Both the position numbers and the translations under genes were made by a program. A stretch of DNA of 64,000 bases from Planctomycetota bacterium (GTDB lineage: Bacteria; Planctomycetota; UBA1135; GCA-002686595), in assembly GCA_028278425.1 (NCBI GenBank), contig JANQEJ010000251.1, positions 54,673 to 118,672 of the forward strand, in the 5' to 3' direction. This document shows positions 1-8,508 of the stretch, in pieces (the first letter of the stretch is position 1; each line of letters starts with the position of its first letter). The notes under the pieces were generated by a model, which saw only the letters and a program-made list of their open reading frames with translations, made no database searches and was not told the origin of the DNA.

Positions 1-316
1 GCTGGTAGGCCGAGCCCGCTTCGAGGGCGACCGAGAACCGGATGAGCTGGCCCTTGCCGGCAAGCTGGCCGGAATCGGCCGACGCCGAAGCGCTCGAGCC
101 ACCGCCGGAAGCCGGCGGCAGGTGCGACCCGTCCTTCGTCACGATGGGCACCTGGTCGGCCGCCTTCGAGCCGTCGAAGACGTACTTTGCGTCGTCGGCC
201 GGCGGGAGGTGCTCGCTGCCTCCGTGATGGTTTGTCTGTGCGAAGACCGGGGAAACCGCCAGAGCGAGGCTTGCGGCCGCGGTCGAGAGGGCGAGTTTCT
301 GCTGCATGATCTTCAT
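1..316 (-). CDS. Secreted protein, N-terminal part (cut by window edge)
   Basis: The reading frame opens at ATG 316 and runs without a stop off the left edge, giving 105 residues. A strong AGGAGGGG ribosome binding site lies just upstream. The N-terminus (MKIMQQKLALSTAAASLALA...VFAQ) is a clear Sec signal peptide with a cleavage site after VFAQ. The visible mature part is a His/Ser/Gly-rich linker-like stretch (NHHGGSEH, SGGGSSASASADS) followed by the start of what may be a beta-strand-rich domain (GQLIRFSVAL). I do not recognise a family. It lies downstream of, and on the same strand as, the metallopeptidase at 445-2043, 128 nt away. An exported structural or enzymatic protein is likely; the function cannot be given. 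Confidence 0.75.
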   Translation of the reverse strand, partial: MKIMQQKLALSTAAASLALAVSPVFAQTNHHGGSEHLPPADDAKYVFDGSKAADQVPIVTKDGSHLPPASGGGSSASASADSGQLAGKGQLIRFSVALEAGSAYQ

Positions 317-444
317 CGGACCCCTCCTGTGGGGCATGGGGGTGGTGGGTGGTTCCATCTCCAAGGAACGACACCGACGGGGAGAACCCGCCAGGTTTCA
401 CCCTCCAGCCGAGGAGACCCGTAGACCGAGCGCGGGAAGCGCCC

Positions 445-2043
445 CTAGAGATGGTCCGCCACGAAGGCGGCCCAGTGTTTCTCGAACTCCGCGATATCGA
501 TCTGACCCCAGGAGGCCTCGATGGCGTTCTTCCAGATCTCCTTCTTCTTGTCCGGCGTGGCGCTGAAGCGGTTCACGTCCCGCTCCGCTTCGGTGAGCTC
601 ACGGCCATCCGCCTTCGCGCGAGCCTCCCGCTCCGCGAGGATCTCGTCGTACGCCGCCTGGAAGCCCGCGTTCAGCGTGGTGACGTAGTTCGGGATGATG
701 TCGGCGTATTCCTTCTTCCAGAACTTGCCGGGGACCTTCTTCTGCGCGCCTTGCCGGAGCATGAAGACGATCGACCAGGACTGGGAGTAGGAGTCGATCT
801 CCTTGGCCTGCCACTCGGGGTGCGAGTAGTTGATGTGTTCCTCGAGCGGCGTGTACGTGCCTTCCTTCACCATCCTCTTGATGAAATCGTAGCGGTTCAG
901 GTTGCCGGGCATCTTGCGCTTGATCGTGACCTTCTTGCCCGTGAACTCCGCGGCGCCGTAGTAGTCACCGTGCCCCTCGTCGAACCAGCGGTGCGCCTCG
1001 GACTGGTTGAACAGGAAATGACAGTACTGGTGAAAGGCCTCGTGGCTCATCACCGCGTAGGTCATGTTGGGGTCGATCGCGGTCGAGTTGTAGAGCACGA
1101 GCTCGGTCGTGAACGGGTTGAACCACCCCGCGACGTTCCGGTCGGTGTTGCCGTACTTGTGGAACTCCTCCTCGGTGTTGCAGACGCGCACGATGGAGAC
1201 GTGGTCGAAGTCCTTCGTCGGGGGGAAGTCCTTCTCGTAGACGTTGCGCGACTTCTCGAGCCGCTCGATCACCTTCTTGATGAACTTCTTGTTGTCCGAG
1301 TTCGTGACGATGATGAACTTCTTCGAGGGTGTCGGGAGAGCGGTCCACCCCTCCAGCTTCTCCTCCTTCTCCTTGTGGTAGGCGAGACGCTCCTCGTAGC
1401 TCGCCTCGCTGCCGACCGCCGCCAAGCTCTTCTTGCGCTTGATCTCGGCAAACGTCTTGGCCGACTTCGCGGGCGTCTTGCCCCACTTCTTCTCGTGCTC
1501 CTCGGGGAAGACGTAGACGAGATGGATGTCGGCGTCGGAGAGCGGGAAGCTCCACGTGTCGACCACGAGCGGGATGCCGTAGCTCGCCGTCCGGGCCGTC
1601 CAGACGCGGTGCTGCGCGACGAATTTTCCGACCTTCTTCTCCTCGTCGACCTTGGGATTCTTCCTGTCGAGGCCCCGGTAATAGGCTTCCAGGTACGCGC
1701 CCAGGTCGTCGCGGACCTTGGACTCGGAAACGCTGCGATCCTCGCCTTCCGCCTCGCTCCGCACGGTGCGCTCCTCGAAGCGGAGCACGACCGTGTCGAC
1801 GCTCACCGTCAGGGACTGGCTCCCCGAGCGCACGGTCAGGTCCTTGCCGTCCATCTTGCAGATGATTCCGAGCTCGGCTTCCTGCGGCTGCGGCGGCACC
1901 GCCACGGAGTCCTCCGGCGGCTTGAACTTGTAGCCGTACTGCTCGTCCTCGAAGTGCTTCCTCGCGAGCTTCTGGGCGCCCGGCAGCGCGGCGAAGACGC
2001 AAGCGGCTGCGGCCAGGAGCGCAAGACGGCGGAGATGGATCAT
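445..2043 (-). CDS. Secreted gluzincin-type metallopeptidase
   Basis: A 532-residue exported protein with a signal peptide (MIHLRRLALLAAAACVFAALPGAQ). The start at 2043 is preferred because the longer frame upstream only adds a low-complexity stretch before the signal peptide. A zinc-binding HEAFH motif lies at residues 334-338, followed by a third-ligand candidate in WFDEGHGDYYGA (Glu356). This is the HExxH...E layout of DUF1570/peptidase-MA-like gluzincins. The N-terminal third is charged and beta-rich without a recognised domain. It follows, 93 nt downstream and on the same strand, a second HExxH protein of similar layout, so the two probably work in the same extracytoplasmic process. The substrate is unknown. 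No convincing Shine-Dalgarno sequence is seen. Confidence 0.8.
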   Translation of the reverse strand: MIHLRRLALLAAAACVFAALPGAQKLARKHFEDEQYGYKFKPPEDSVAVPPQPQEAELGIICKMDGKDLTVRSGSQSLTVSVDTVVLRFEERTVRSEAEGEDRSVSESKVRDDLGAYLEAYYRGLDRKNPKVDEEKKVGKFVAQHRVWTARTASYGIPLVVDTWSFPLSDADIHLVYVFPEEHEKKWGKTPAKSAKTFAEIKRKKSLAAVGSEASYEERLAYHKEKEEKLEGWTALPTPSKKFIIVTNSDNKKFIKKVIERLEKSRNVYEKDFPPTKDFDHVSIVRVCNTEEEFHKYGNTDRNVAGWFNPFTTELVLYNSTAIDPNMTYAVMSHEAFHQYCHFLFNQSEAHRWFDEGHGDYYGAAEFTGKKVTIKRKMPGNLNRYDFIKRMVKEGTYTPLEEHINYSHPEWQAKEIDSYSQSWSIVFMLRQGAQKKVPGKFWKKEYADIIPNYVTTLNAGFQAAYDEILAEREARAKADGRELTEAERDVNRFSATPDKKKEIWKNAIEASWGQIDIAEFEKHWAAFVADHL

Positions 2044-2136
2044 GGTTCTCGGCTCGGGTGTCTGAGGGGTTGCGCCGGGGGCGCGACATCCTACGGGGAC
2101 GGCGCGCGGCGCCGTGTCGGACAAGCGTAAGAGCGG

Positions 2137-3528
2137 TCAGAGCGTGCTGAGCCAGAACTCGAAGTCGTCCGCGAGCAGCGTCAGGTCCTTCTCGAACAGG
2201 GAGAGGAAGAGCTCGTGCGCCGGGGCCGCGTTCGTGGAGCGCAGGTTGTTCTTCTCCGCGCCGAGCGCGGCGCCGGTCGCCATCGTCTCCCAGCGACGGA
2301 ACCGCTCCGCCGTCTCCTCGCCGGCCTCGTAACGCAGGAAGCGGACGAAGGCCCAGGACTGCGCGTAGAAGCGCCACGCGCCCGACTTGTCCGCAGCCGC
2401 GAAGAGCGGCGCGGCCTCCGCCGTCAGCATCTCGCGCAGGGGGATCAACGCCTCGGTGTTCCGCAGGGAGTCCATTCGGTGCGGCGCGAGGAAGCCGCCC
2501 GGCTTCAGCTTCTTGCCGTTCCACTCGAAGCTGCCCTGCCCGCCGTAGGTCTCGGCCAGGCCCTCCGCGTACCAGTCGGGGAGCACCGCCCGCGTGACGC
2601 CGTAGTGGAACAGGTGCGTGAGCTCGTGGAGCACCAGCCCGCGCAGGTCGTCGTCGGACTTGCCCGCCGCGCAGACGACCGCGACGTACGTCTGGCGGTC
2701 GGCGACGCCGTCCGCGCCGAGCAGCACGCCCAGGCCGGCGCCGCGCAGGTACTCCTCGAACGTCCCGCGGTCGGGGAAGACGAAGAGCTCCATCCGCTCG
2801 ACCGGGCTCCCGGCGAGGTCCTTCTCGAGGATCGGGAGCAGCGCCTCGCCCAGCGCGTGGAGGTCGTTGACGAGCTCTTCCCCGAGCGGGCTCCGCACGC
2901 GGAGCTCGTCGGAGGTTGCCTCGTAGATCGCGTCGAAGGAAGGGAGGTTCGCGAGGAACTCGTCGCGGATGTAGAGCCGGCCGTTGATCGTGACGGCGTC
3001 CGCCAGGATGAGCTCGGCCAGGTCCTCGGGCACGGTGCCCTTCTCCAGCTTGATGCGGCCCTTCTTGTCCAGCTCGATCGGGTCGCCGTTCCACTTGAGG
3101 ATGCGCTCGTAGACGGACTGCGCCTCCTCGACGAGGTCCTTGCCGTGGGCCCACTTCGCGAGCTCGAGGTGCTCGCGCAGGTCCGCCTTCCGCGCGGACT
3201 TCGCCTTCTTGTTGTAGGTGTTGACGTGCGCCGCGCGCGGCGGCTTGCGCTCCTTCTGCCAGAACTCGCCGTCGAGCGCCTGCATCTTCGCCAGCGCGGT
3301 CTTCGACGGCTTGTGGCGATCGTCGGAGAGCTCCAGCGCGTACAGCACCTCGGCCGTCGACTGGGGAAGGAGCTCCACGTTCCAGCACCACTTCGCCAGG
3401 TCGTAGTGCCGTCGCGCGCAGCCGACGAGGCACAGGTCGCGCTTCAGCCGGAACTGCTGGCGAAGCTCGTCGTCCTGAGCGGCGACGAGGGGAGCTAGAA
3501 CGAGAAGGACCGCCGCGGCGGGGGACAT
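2137..3528 (-). CDS. Secreted DUF1570-like metallopeptidase
   Basis: A 463-residue protein with a short signal peptide (MSPAAAVLLVLAPLVAAQ), started at ATG 3528 because an AGGGGGC ribosome binding site precedes it and the frame further upstream overlaps the neighbouring gene. HELTH at residues 301-305 plus Glu322 in DWYAEGLAE form the gluzincin zinc site, typical of the DUF1570 family common in Planctomycetota. The N-terminal half is helical and Lys-rich with Cys residues (CLVGCARRHYDLAKWCW), resembling a repeat segment. The start lies 5 nt after the stop of the FG-GAP gene at 3534-5126, so the two are likely cotranscribed. An extracellular or periplasmic protease is likely; the substrate is not known. 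Confidence 0.82.
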   Translation of the reverse strand: MSPAAAVLLVLAPLVAAQDDELRQQFRLKRDLCLVGCARRHYDLAKWCWNVELLPQSTAEVLYALELSDDRHKPSKTALAKMQALDGEFWQKERKPPRAAHVNTYNKKAKSARKADLREHLELAKWAHGKDLVEEAQSVYERILKWNGDPIELDKKGRIKLEKGTVPEDLAELILADAVTINGRLYIRDEFLANLPSFDAIYEATSDELRVRSPLGEELVNDLHALGEALLPILEKDLAGSPVERMELFVFPDRGTFEEYLRGAGLGVLLGADGVADRQTYVAVVCAAGKSDDDLRGLVLHELTHLFHYGVTRAVLPDWYAEGLAETYGGQGSFEWNGKKLKPGGFLAPHRMDSLRNTEALIPLREMLTAEAAPLFAAADKSGAWRFYAQSWAFVRFLRYEAGEETAERFRRWETMATGAALGAEKNNLRSTNAAPAHELFLSLFEKDLTLLADDFEFWLSTL

Positions 3529-3533
3529 GCCCC

Positions 3534-5126
3534 CTAGGGTAGGAGATCGAGCGGCGAGGCCTCGGTCGCGATCTGCGCGCTGGCCCAGATGGGATCCAGG
3601 ACGACGACCGCGTGGTGGACCTTTGCTCCCGCCAGCGTCGGGTTGAACCCCGGGGGCAGCGCGATCGTCGCGGTGGCGCCTCCGGCGGTGTCGAGGAAGC
3701 CCGCGGTGCCGTACAGCGGCGGGTTGTTGGCGAACGACACCGTGTGCAGGAAGTACCAGTCGGGGTTCAGCGGCACCGCGACGGAGCCCAGGGCGAAACC
3801 GGGGGTCGTTCCGTGGGTCGTGCCAGCGACGACGTACACGGAGCCCGCCAGGTTCGCGGGCAAGCCGACGTGGAGCGTGTGCACGCCGCCCTGGCTGAGC
3901 GAGATCCACGAGGGGCAGGCGAAGAGCTTTGCGTCACCGGCGAGCCGGCCGATGCGCGCCTCGCCCGCGAAGGGACCGGGCGCGCCCGACGTCGGAGCGC
4001 CGATGATCACGTCGGTGCCGTCCAGCTCGATCTCGAAGCCGAACTGGCCCCCCGGCACCGGACCGGAGAGCTTGGCCTCTTCCACGAACGCGCCGTTCGA
4101 GCGCCGGAAGACGTACGCGGCGCCGGAATCGACGCCCGACCCGTCGGCGAGCCACGCGCCGAGGACCGCGAGGTCGCCGTCGAGCGCCATGCCGCTCCCC
4201 AGGCCGTCGCCGGGCTTGGCGTCCGGGACGGTGAGCTCGGCGGTCTGCGACCATGCGGCGCCGTCCCGCTCGAACACGTACACCGAGCCCGCGTCCGGGG
4301 CCGCCGCGTCGTCGCCCATGCTGGCGATCAGGATCGTGTTTCCGTGGATCATGACGTCGGCGGCGAAGTCGTCCTCGGGCGCGGGGTCGGACGCGGTCAG
4401 CTTCGCGGTCTCGACCCAGGTCGAGCCCTGAAGCTCGTACACGTACGCGGCGCCGGAGTCGGTCCCGGCGTCGTCGCGGCCGTGGGATCCGACGAGCACG
4501 CGCCCGCCATCGATGTCGAGCGAGCCGCCGAACAGGTCGCCGTCGATGCCGTCGCTCGGCTCGAGCTTGGCTGTCTGGCTCCAAGCCGAGCCGTCGTGCT
4601 CGAACACGTAGACGGCGCCCGGCCCCTTAAGCGCGGCTCCGACGACGAGGCGATCGTCCTCGAGGCCCACCTCGCGCCCGAACCAGTCGCCGGGCGCGGC
4701 GTCGGACGGAGCGAGCTTCTGGGTCTCGACCCAGGCTCCGCCCTGTTTCTCGAAGACGTAGACGGCGCCGGCGTCGAGCCCCGGCCCGTCCTTCCAGATC
4801 GCGCCGACGACCAGCCGCTCGCCGTCGAGGACCAGGTGCGCTCCGAACGTGTCCCCGCCCGCGCCGTCGGACGCCCAGACCTTGGCGACCTCGGCCCAAC
4901 CGCCGGGGACGCGTTGATAGACGTAGGCCGCGCCCGACCACGGCACCGCCCCGTCGGCGAAGGGCGCTCCGACCGCCGCGAAGTCCCCGTCCACGGCCAC
5001 CGACAGCCCGTACCGGGCGAACGGGGGAGCGTCGGAGGCGACGAGCGTGGCGTCCTCGCACGCCTTCTGCGCCGAGAGCGCGGGGAGGGGGACCAGGAAC
5101 GCCGGGAGCAGCGCGCGTAGAAACAT
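3534..5126 (-). CDS. Secreted FG-GAP-type beta-propeller protein A
   Basis: A 530-residue exported protein (signal peptide MFLRALLPAFLVPLPALSAQ). After it come about seven repeats of 50-55 residues with the recurring pattern ASDxxxGDxFG..L.LDGDRLVVGA......GAAYVFE..GSxWVETAKL, the FG-GAP/integrin-alpha-like blade signature. The last 110 residues form a different beta-rich module (starting LFACPSWISLSQGG, ending at HHAVVVLDP) also seen in the paralogue upstream. It probably binds ligands or surface partners outside the cell; no catalytic motif is seen. It sits between its paralogue (50 nt upstream) and a DUF1570-like peptidase (5 nt downstream), suggesting one transcription unit. Confidence 0.82.
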   Translation of the reverse strand: MFLRALLPAFLVPLPALSAQKACEDATLVASDAPPFARYGLSVAVDGDFAAVGAPFADGAVPWSGAAYVYQRVPGGWAEVAKVWASDGAGGDTFGAHLVLDGERLVVGAIWKDGPGLDAGAVYVFEKQGGAWVETQKLAPSDAAPGDWFGREVGLEDDRLVVGAALKGPGAVYVFEHDGSAWSQTAKLEPSDGIDGDLFGGSLDIDGGRVLVGSHGRDDAGTDSGAAYVYELQGSTWVETAKLTASDPAPEDDFAADVMIHGNTILIASMGDDAAAPDAGSVYVFERDGAAWSQTAELTVPDAKPGDGLGSGMALDGDLAVLGAWLADGSGVDSGAAYVFRRSNGAFVEEAKLSGPVPGGQFGFEIELDGTDVIIGAPTSGAPGPFAGEARIGRLAGDAKLFACPSWISLSQGGVHTLHVGLPANLAGSVYVVAGTTHGTTPGFALGSVAVPLNPDWYFLHTVSFANNPPLYGTAGFLDTAGGATATIALPPGFNPTLAGAKVHHAVVVLDPIWASAQIATEASPLDLLP

Positions 5127-5175
5127 GCACCCTAAACCTATCCCGCTCCGGAGGCGGAGGTCGGGCGTGGGGCTT

Positions 5176-6789
5176 CTACTGCGTCAGGTCGAGCGGCTCC
5201 GCCCCGCTGGCGACTTGCGCCTTGAAGGACACCGGATCGATCACCAGCGCCGCGTGGTCGAGGTGCGCGCCCGCGAGGCTCGGATCGAAGCCGGGCGGCA
5301 CGGCGATCGACGCCGTCGCGCGGCCCGCGGCGTCGAGCGTGCCGAAGGTCGCCACCAGCGGCGGCGCGCCGGGCTGCGACACCGTGAACAGGAAGTAGCC
5401 GTCCGGGTTGAGCGGCACGGCGACCGGACCGACGGCGAATCCGGGCGCGACGCCGCTCGCCGAGCCGGCGACGAAGTAGAGGAAGCCGGCGAGCGACGCG
5501 CCCGCGTCGACGTGAAGCGATTGGGTTCCCCCCGCGCCGAGCGAGATCGTCACGGGGCAGCCGAAGAGAATCGCGCCCGCGGCGAGCCGCCCCACGCGAA
5601 CCTCGCCGGCCTCGGTCGCGGCCGAGGCCGACTCGGGCGCGCCCAGGACCACGGTCGTTCCGTCGAGCGCGACGTGGAAGCCGAAGATCGCGCCGGCGCC
5701 GGGGCCGGGCAGCTTCGCCTCTTCCGCGAACGCGCCGCCGGTGCGCCGGAACGCGTAGACCGCGCCCGCGTCCGTCCCGCCGCCGTCCGCGTGCCAGGCG
5801 CCGACCACGGCGACGTCGCCGTCGAGCTCCAGGCCGCTGCCGAAGCCGCCGCCGGGCGCCGCGTCGGAGGCCGTGAGCTCCGCGGTCTGCGACCAGGCGC
5901 CGCCGCCGTGCTCGAACACGTAGACCGAGCCGCCGTCGGCCGCGGCCTTGTCGTCGCCGAAGCTCGCGAGCAGGACCGTGTCGCCGTCGAGCGCCACCTC
6001 GGAGGCGAGGTCGTCGTTCACCGCGCCGTCGGCGGCGGTGAGCTTCGTCGTCTCGACCCAGGTCGCGCCCTGCAGGTCGAAGACGTAGGCGCCGCCGGCG
6101 TCGAAGGCCACGTCGTCCCGCCCGTGCGCGCCGATCAAGAGGCGGTCGCCGTCGAGGTCGAGCGAGCCGCCGAAGAAGTCTCCCGCTGCGCCGTCGCTCG
6201 CCGAGAGCTTGACGGTCTCGCCCCACGCGGAACCGTTGTGCTCGAACACGTAGACCGCGCCCGCGCCCTTCAGGCTCGCGCCGACGACGAGCCGGTCGCC
6301 GTCGATCGAAACCTCGCGGCCGAACCAGTCGCCCTCCGCGTGGTCGGAGGGCTTGAGGATCTGCGTCTCGACCCAGCTCGCGCCCTGGCGCTCGAAGACG
6401 TACGCGCGCCCCGCGTCGACGCCCGGGCCGTCCTTCCACACCGATCCGACGAGCAGGCGGTCGCCGTCGATGTCGAGCCGGTTGCCGAAGCTGTCGCCCG
6501 GGGCGCCGTCGCTCGCGCTCAGCTTCGCGACCTCGGCCCAACCGCCGGCGACGCGCTCGAAGACGTACACCGCGCCGGAGAGCGGCGTCGCGCCCTGGGC
6601 GAAGGGGGAGCCGACGGCGGCGAAGTCGCCCTCGACGTCGACGGAGAAGCCGAAACGCGCTCCGGACGCCGCGTCCGAGGCGAAGAGCTCCTCGTCGCTG
6701 CAGGCCGTCTGGGCCGACGCGCCGGCGCTCAGAAGGAGCGCCGCGGCCGGCGTGCCAAGCCGCGCGGTCGGGCGAAAGCGGAAGGTCAT
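5176..6789 (-). CDS. Secreted FG-GAP-type beta-propeller protein B
   Basis: A 537-residue paralogue of the protein at 3534-5126. The start at 6789 gives the signal peptide MTFRFRPTARLGTPAAALLLSAGASAQ; the longer upstream frame is rejected because it only adds non-signal sequence. It has about seven blades with the same GDRLLVG/AYVFE pattern and the same C-terminal module (LFGCPVTISLGAGGTQSLHV ... ALVIDP). Blade order and many whole segments match the neighbour, so the pair arose by tandem duplication. It is the first gene of a likely unit running to the peptidase at 2137 or beyond. The promoter must lie in the 80 nt shared with the divergent SGNH gene at 6870. Role unknown, probably surface-exposed. 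Confidence 0.82.
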   Translation of the reverse strand: MTFRFRPTARLGTPAAALLLSAGASAQTACSDEELFASDAASGARFGFSVDVEGDFAAVGSPFAQGATPLSGAVYVFERVAGGWAEVAKLSASDGAPGDSFGNRLDIDGDRLLVGSVWKDGPGVDAGRAYVFERQGASWVETQILKPSDHAEGDWFGREVSIDGDRLVVGASLKGAGAVYVFEHNGSAWGETVKLSASDGAAGDFFGGSLDLDGDRLLIGAHGRDDVAFDAGGAYVFDLQGATWVETTKLTAADGAVNDDLASEVALDGDTVLLASFGDDKAAADGGSVYVFEHGGGAWSQTAELTASDAAPGGGFGSGLELDGDVAVVGAWHADGGGTDAGAVYAFRRTGGAFAEEAKLPGPGAGAIFGFHVALDGTTVVLGAPESASAATEAGEVRVGRLAAGAILFGCPVTISLGAGGTQSLHVDAGASLAGFLYFVAGSASGVAPGFAVGPVAVPLNPDGYFLFTVSQPGAPPLVATFGTLDAAGRATASIAVPPGFDPSLAGAHLDHAALVIDPVSFKAQVASGAEPLDLTQ

Positions 6790-6869
6790 GGAACCAGCAT
6801 ACGGCGTCGCTCCGCTCCGCGGGTTCCCGACCGCGTTCCAGTGCGTGCCGGTCCCGCTATAGTGAAGGC

Positions 6870-8504
6870 GTGCCGGGCGGCGCGACAATCTATCGGGTCC
6901 TTGCGTTCGCCCTGTGGGGCTTCGGGGTCCCCTTCGCCCTCGACCTGCGCCCGGGGGATCTTCCCGGCTCGGTGGCGACCGCCGCGGGAAAGCTCGCGTT
7001 CTTCGCGACGGGCGGGCTGCTCCTGGCGTGCGTCGCCGTTCCGCGCCGGTGGCTTTCGCCGCGCGCGTCGAGGAGCGGATCTGCGAGGCTCGCTCGGCTC
7101 CTCCTGGGATTCGTCCCGCCGGTCGGCGTGCTCCTCGTCGGCTACGAGAACGACGATGCGTTCCTCTCCGTCGCGCTCGTCCTGCTGAGCCCGGCGCTGG
7201 CCGCGCTCCTCTGGAGCCGGATGCTCGAGCGCGCGCTGCCGCTCGCCTTCGGCTTCCCCTTCCTCGTGCTGGGGAATGCGGCCTTTGCGCTCGAGGTCGG
7301 CGGGTCGGAGCACGGAGCGCCGACGGTCTTCTGGGGACTCGAGGAGACGTTCGGGACCTTCTTGCCGGCGAAGCCGCCGTACATCGGTCCCGGGGGACGA
7401 CTGCGTCCGAGCGTCGACGTCTACATGCGGTCCCGGGAGATTCCGCAGGGCGCGCGCATGCGCACGAACTCGGAGGGCTTCCGGAACGACGAGGAGATTC
7501 CGCCGCTCCCCGCGCCCGGCGAGCTGCGCATCCTGAGCTTGGGTGACTCGGTCTCGACCGGCATGCAGATCGAGCAGGACGAGTTCTTCGGCCCGTTGCT
7601 CGAGCGGGAGCTCGGTGCGCCCGTCCGCGTCGTCAACGCGGAGGTGTCCGATCCGGCCTACGGCCTCCACTACCTGCAGGATCACGGGATGGCGCGCCAG
7701 CCGGACGTCGTGCTCTACGGCCTGTGCAGCAACGACGTGCTCCAGGCGGACGGGTTCTGCGGGGAGGGGCGGCGCTTCCGGCTGAGCTCGGAGGGGAGGA
7801 TCATCGCGAATCCCGACCGCATGCGTACCGAGATCGGGATCGAGCTCTACAAGGATTTCGCGTACCCGGCCGCCTCCCCGCGCGCTCTCGGTGAAGCCGA
7901 TCCGGGCAGGCCCGGCATCTTGGACCGGCTGGACAACGGGCGCCGCAAGCTGCGCGAGCGCTTCGCGCGCTTTCGGGTCTTCCGGGCCGTCCTGCCGCTC
8001 GGCTCGGGCTTCGACGACGAGCCGGCGGTGATGCCGAGCTACGCATCGCGATACGAGCGCGCCGATGGGCGCATGCGCCTCTTCGACGGAACGGCGAACC
8101 TGGCCTACTTCTACCGGCGTCAGGACACGGTCGCGGAGGGGGTCTACTCGCGGTTCTTCGAGCTCCTCGGGGCGATGGAGCGGGTCGCGCGCTCCGGCGG
8201 GAGTCGCTTCGTGCTGGTCCTGCACCCGCAACGCTTCCAGGTGCACGCGGAGGACTGGGAGGTGATCCGGGACTACTGGTGCCTGGAGGAGGACGACTTC
8301 GACCTCGAGTCGTACAACCGCCGCATCCGGGAGTTCTGCGACGCGCGCGGCATCCTCTGTTGCGACCTCCTGCCTGCCTACAGGGAAGCGGCGGAAGGGG
8401 GCTCGCTTTTCCTCCCCGAGGGCGACATGCATCCCAACGCCGCAGGGCATGCCGTGGCGGCGCGCGCGGTTGCCGAGTTCCTTCGAGCCGGGGTTCTGGA
8501 CTGA
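6870..8504 (+). CDS. Membrane-anchored SGNH/GDSL-hydrolase-like protein
   Basis: A 544-residue protein from GTG 6870. The N-terminal 145 residues contain four or five hydrophobic helices (for example residues 7-24, 43-57, 77-91, 99-116, 122-141), followed by an extracytoplasmic SGNH domain. Block I is GDSVSTG (residues 225-231), the conserved Asn is in LCSNDVL, and the catalytic Asp/His pair is in DMHPNAAGH near the C-terminus. The segment MRTNSEGFRND before block I is typical of SGNH proteins linked to cell-surface polysaccharide acetylation or deacetylation. A TATAGT hexamer at 6858-6863 lies directly before the start codon. It is convergent with another SGNH protein, 4 nt from its stop. 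An esterase acting on envelope glycans is the best guess. Confidence 0.8.
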   Translation: MPGGATIYRVLAFALWGFGVPFALDLRPGDLPGSVATAAGKLAFFATGGLLLACVAVPRRWLSPRASRSGSARLARLLLGFVPPVGVLLVGYENDDAFLSVALVLLSPALAALLWSRMLERALPLAFGFPFLVLGNAAFALEVGGSEHGAPTVFWGLEETFGTFLPAKPPYIGPGGRLRPSVDVYMRSREIPQGARMRTNSEGFRNDEEIPPLPAPGELRILSLGDSVSTGMQIEQDEFFGPLLERELGAPVRVVNAEVSDPAYGLHYLQDHGMARQPDVVLYGLCSNDVLQADGFCGEGRRFRLSSEGRIIANPDRMRTEIGIELYKDFAYPAASPRALGEADPGRPGILDRLDNGRRKLRERFARFRVFRAVLPLGSGFDDEPAVMPSYASRYERADGRMRLFDGTANLAYFYRRQDTVAEGVYSRFFELLGAMERVARSGGSRFVLVLHPQRFQVHAEDWEVIRDYWCLEEDDFDLESYNRRIREFCDARGILCCDLLPAYREAAEGGSLFLPEGDMHPNAAGHAVAARAVAEFLRAGVLD

Positions 8505-8508
8505 CGGC

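Noticed and set aside
3534..6789. Short-period DNA repeats that could be mistaken for a CRISPR or satellite array
   Set aside because: They are diverged codons of the FG-GAP propeller blades, with no constant direct repeat and unique spacer structure. No CRISPR array or cas gene is visible in the window.
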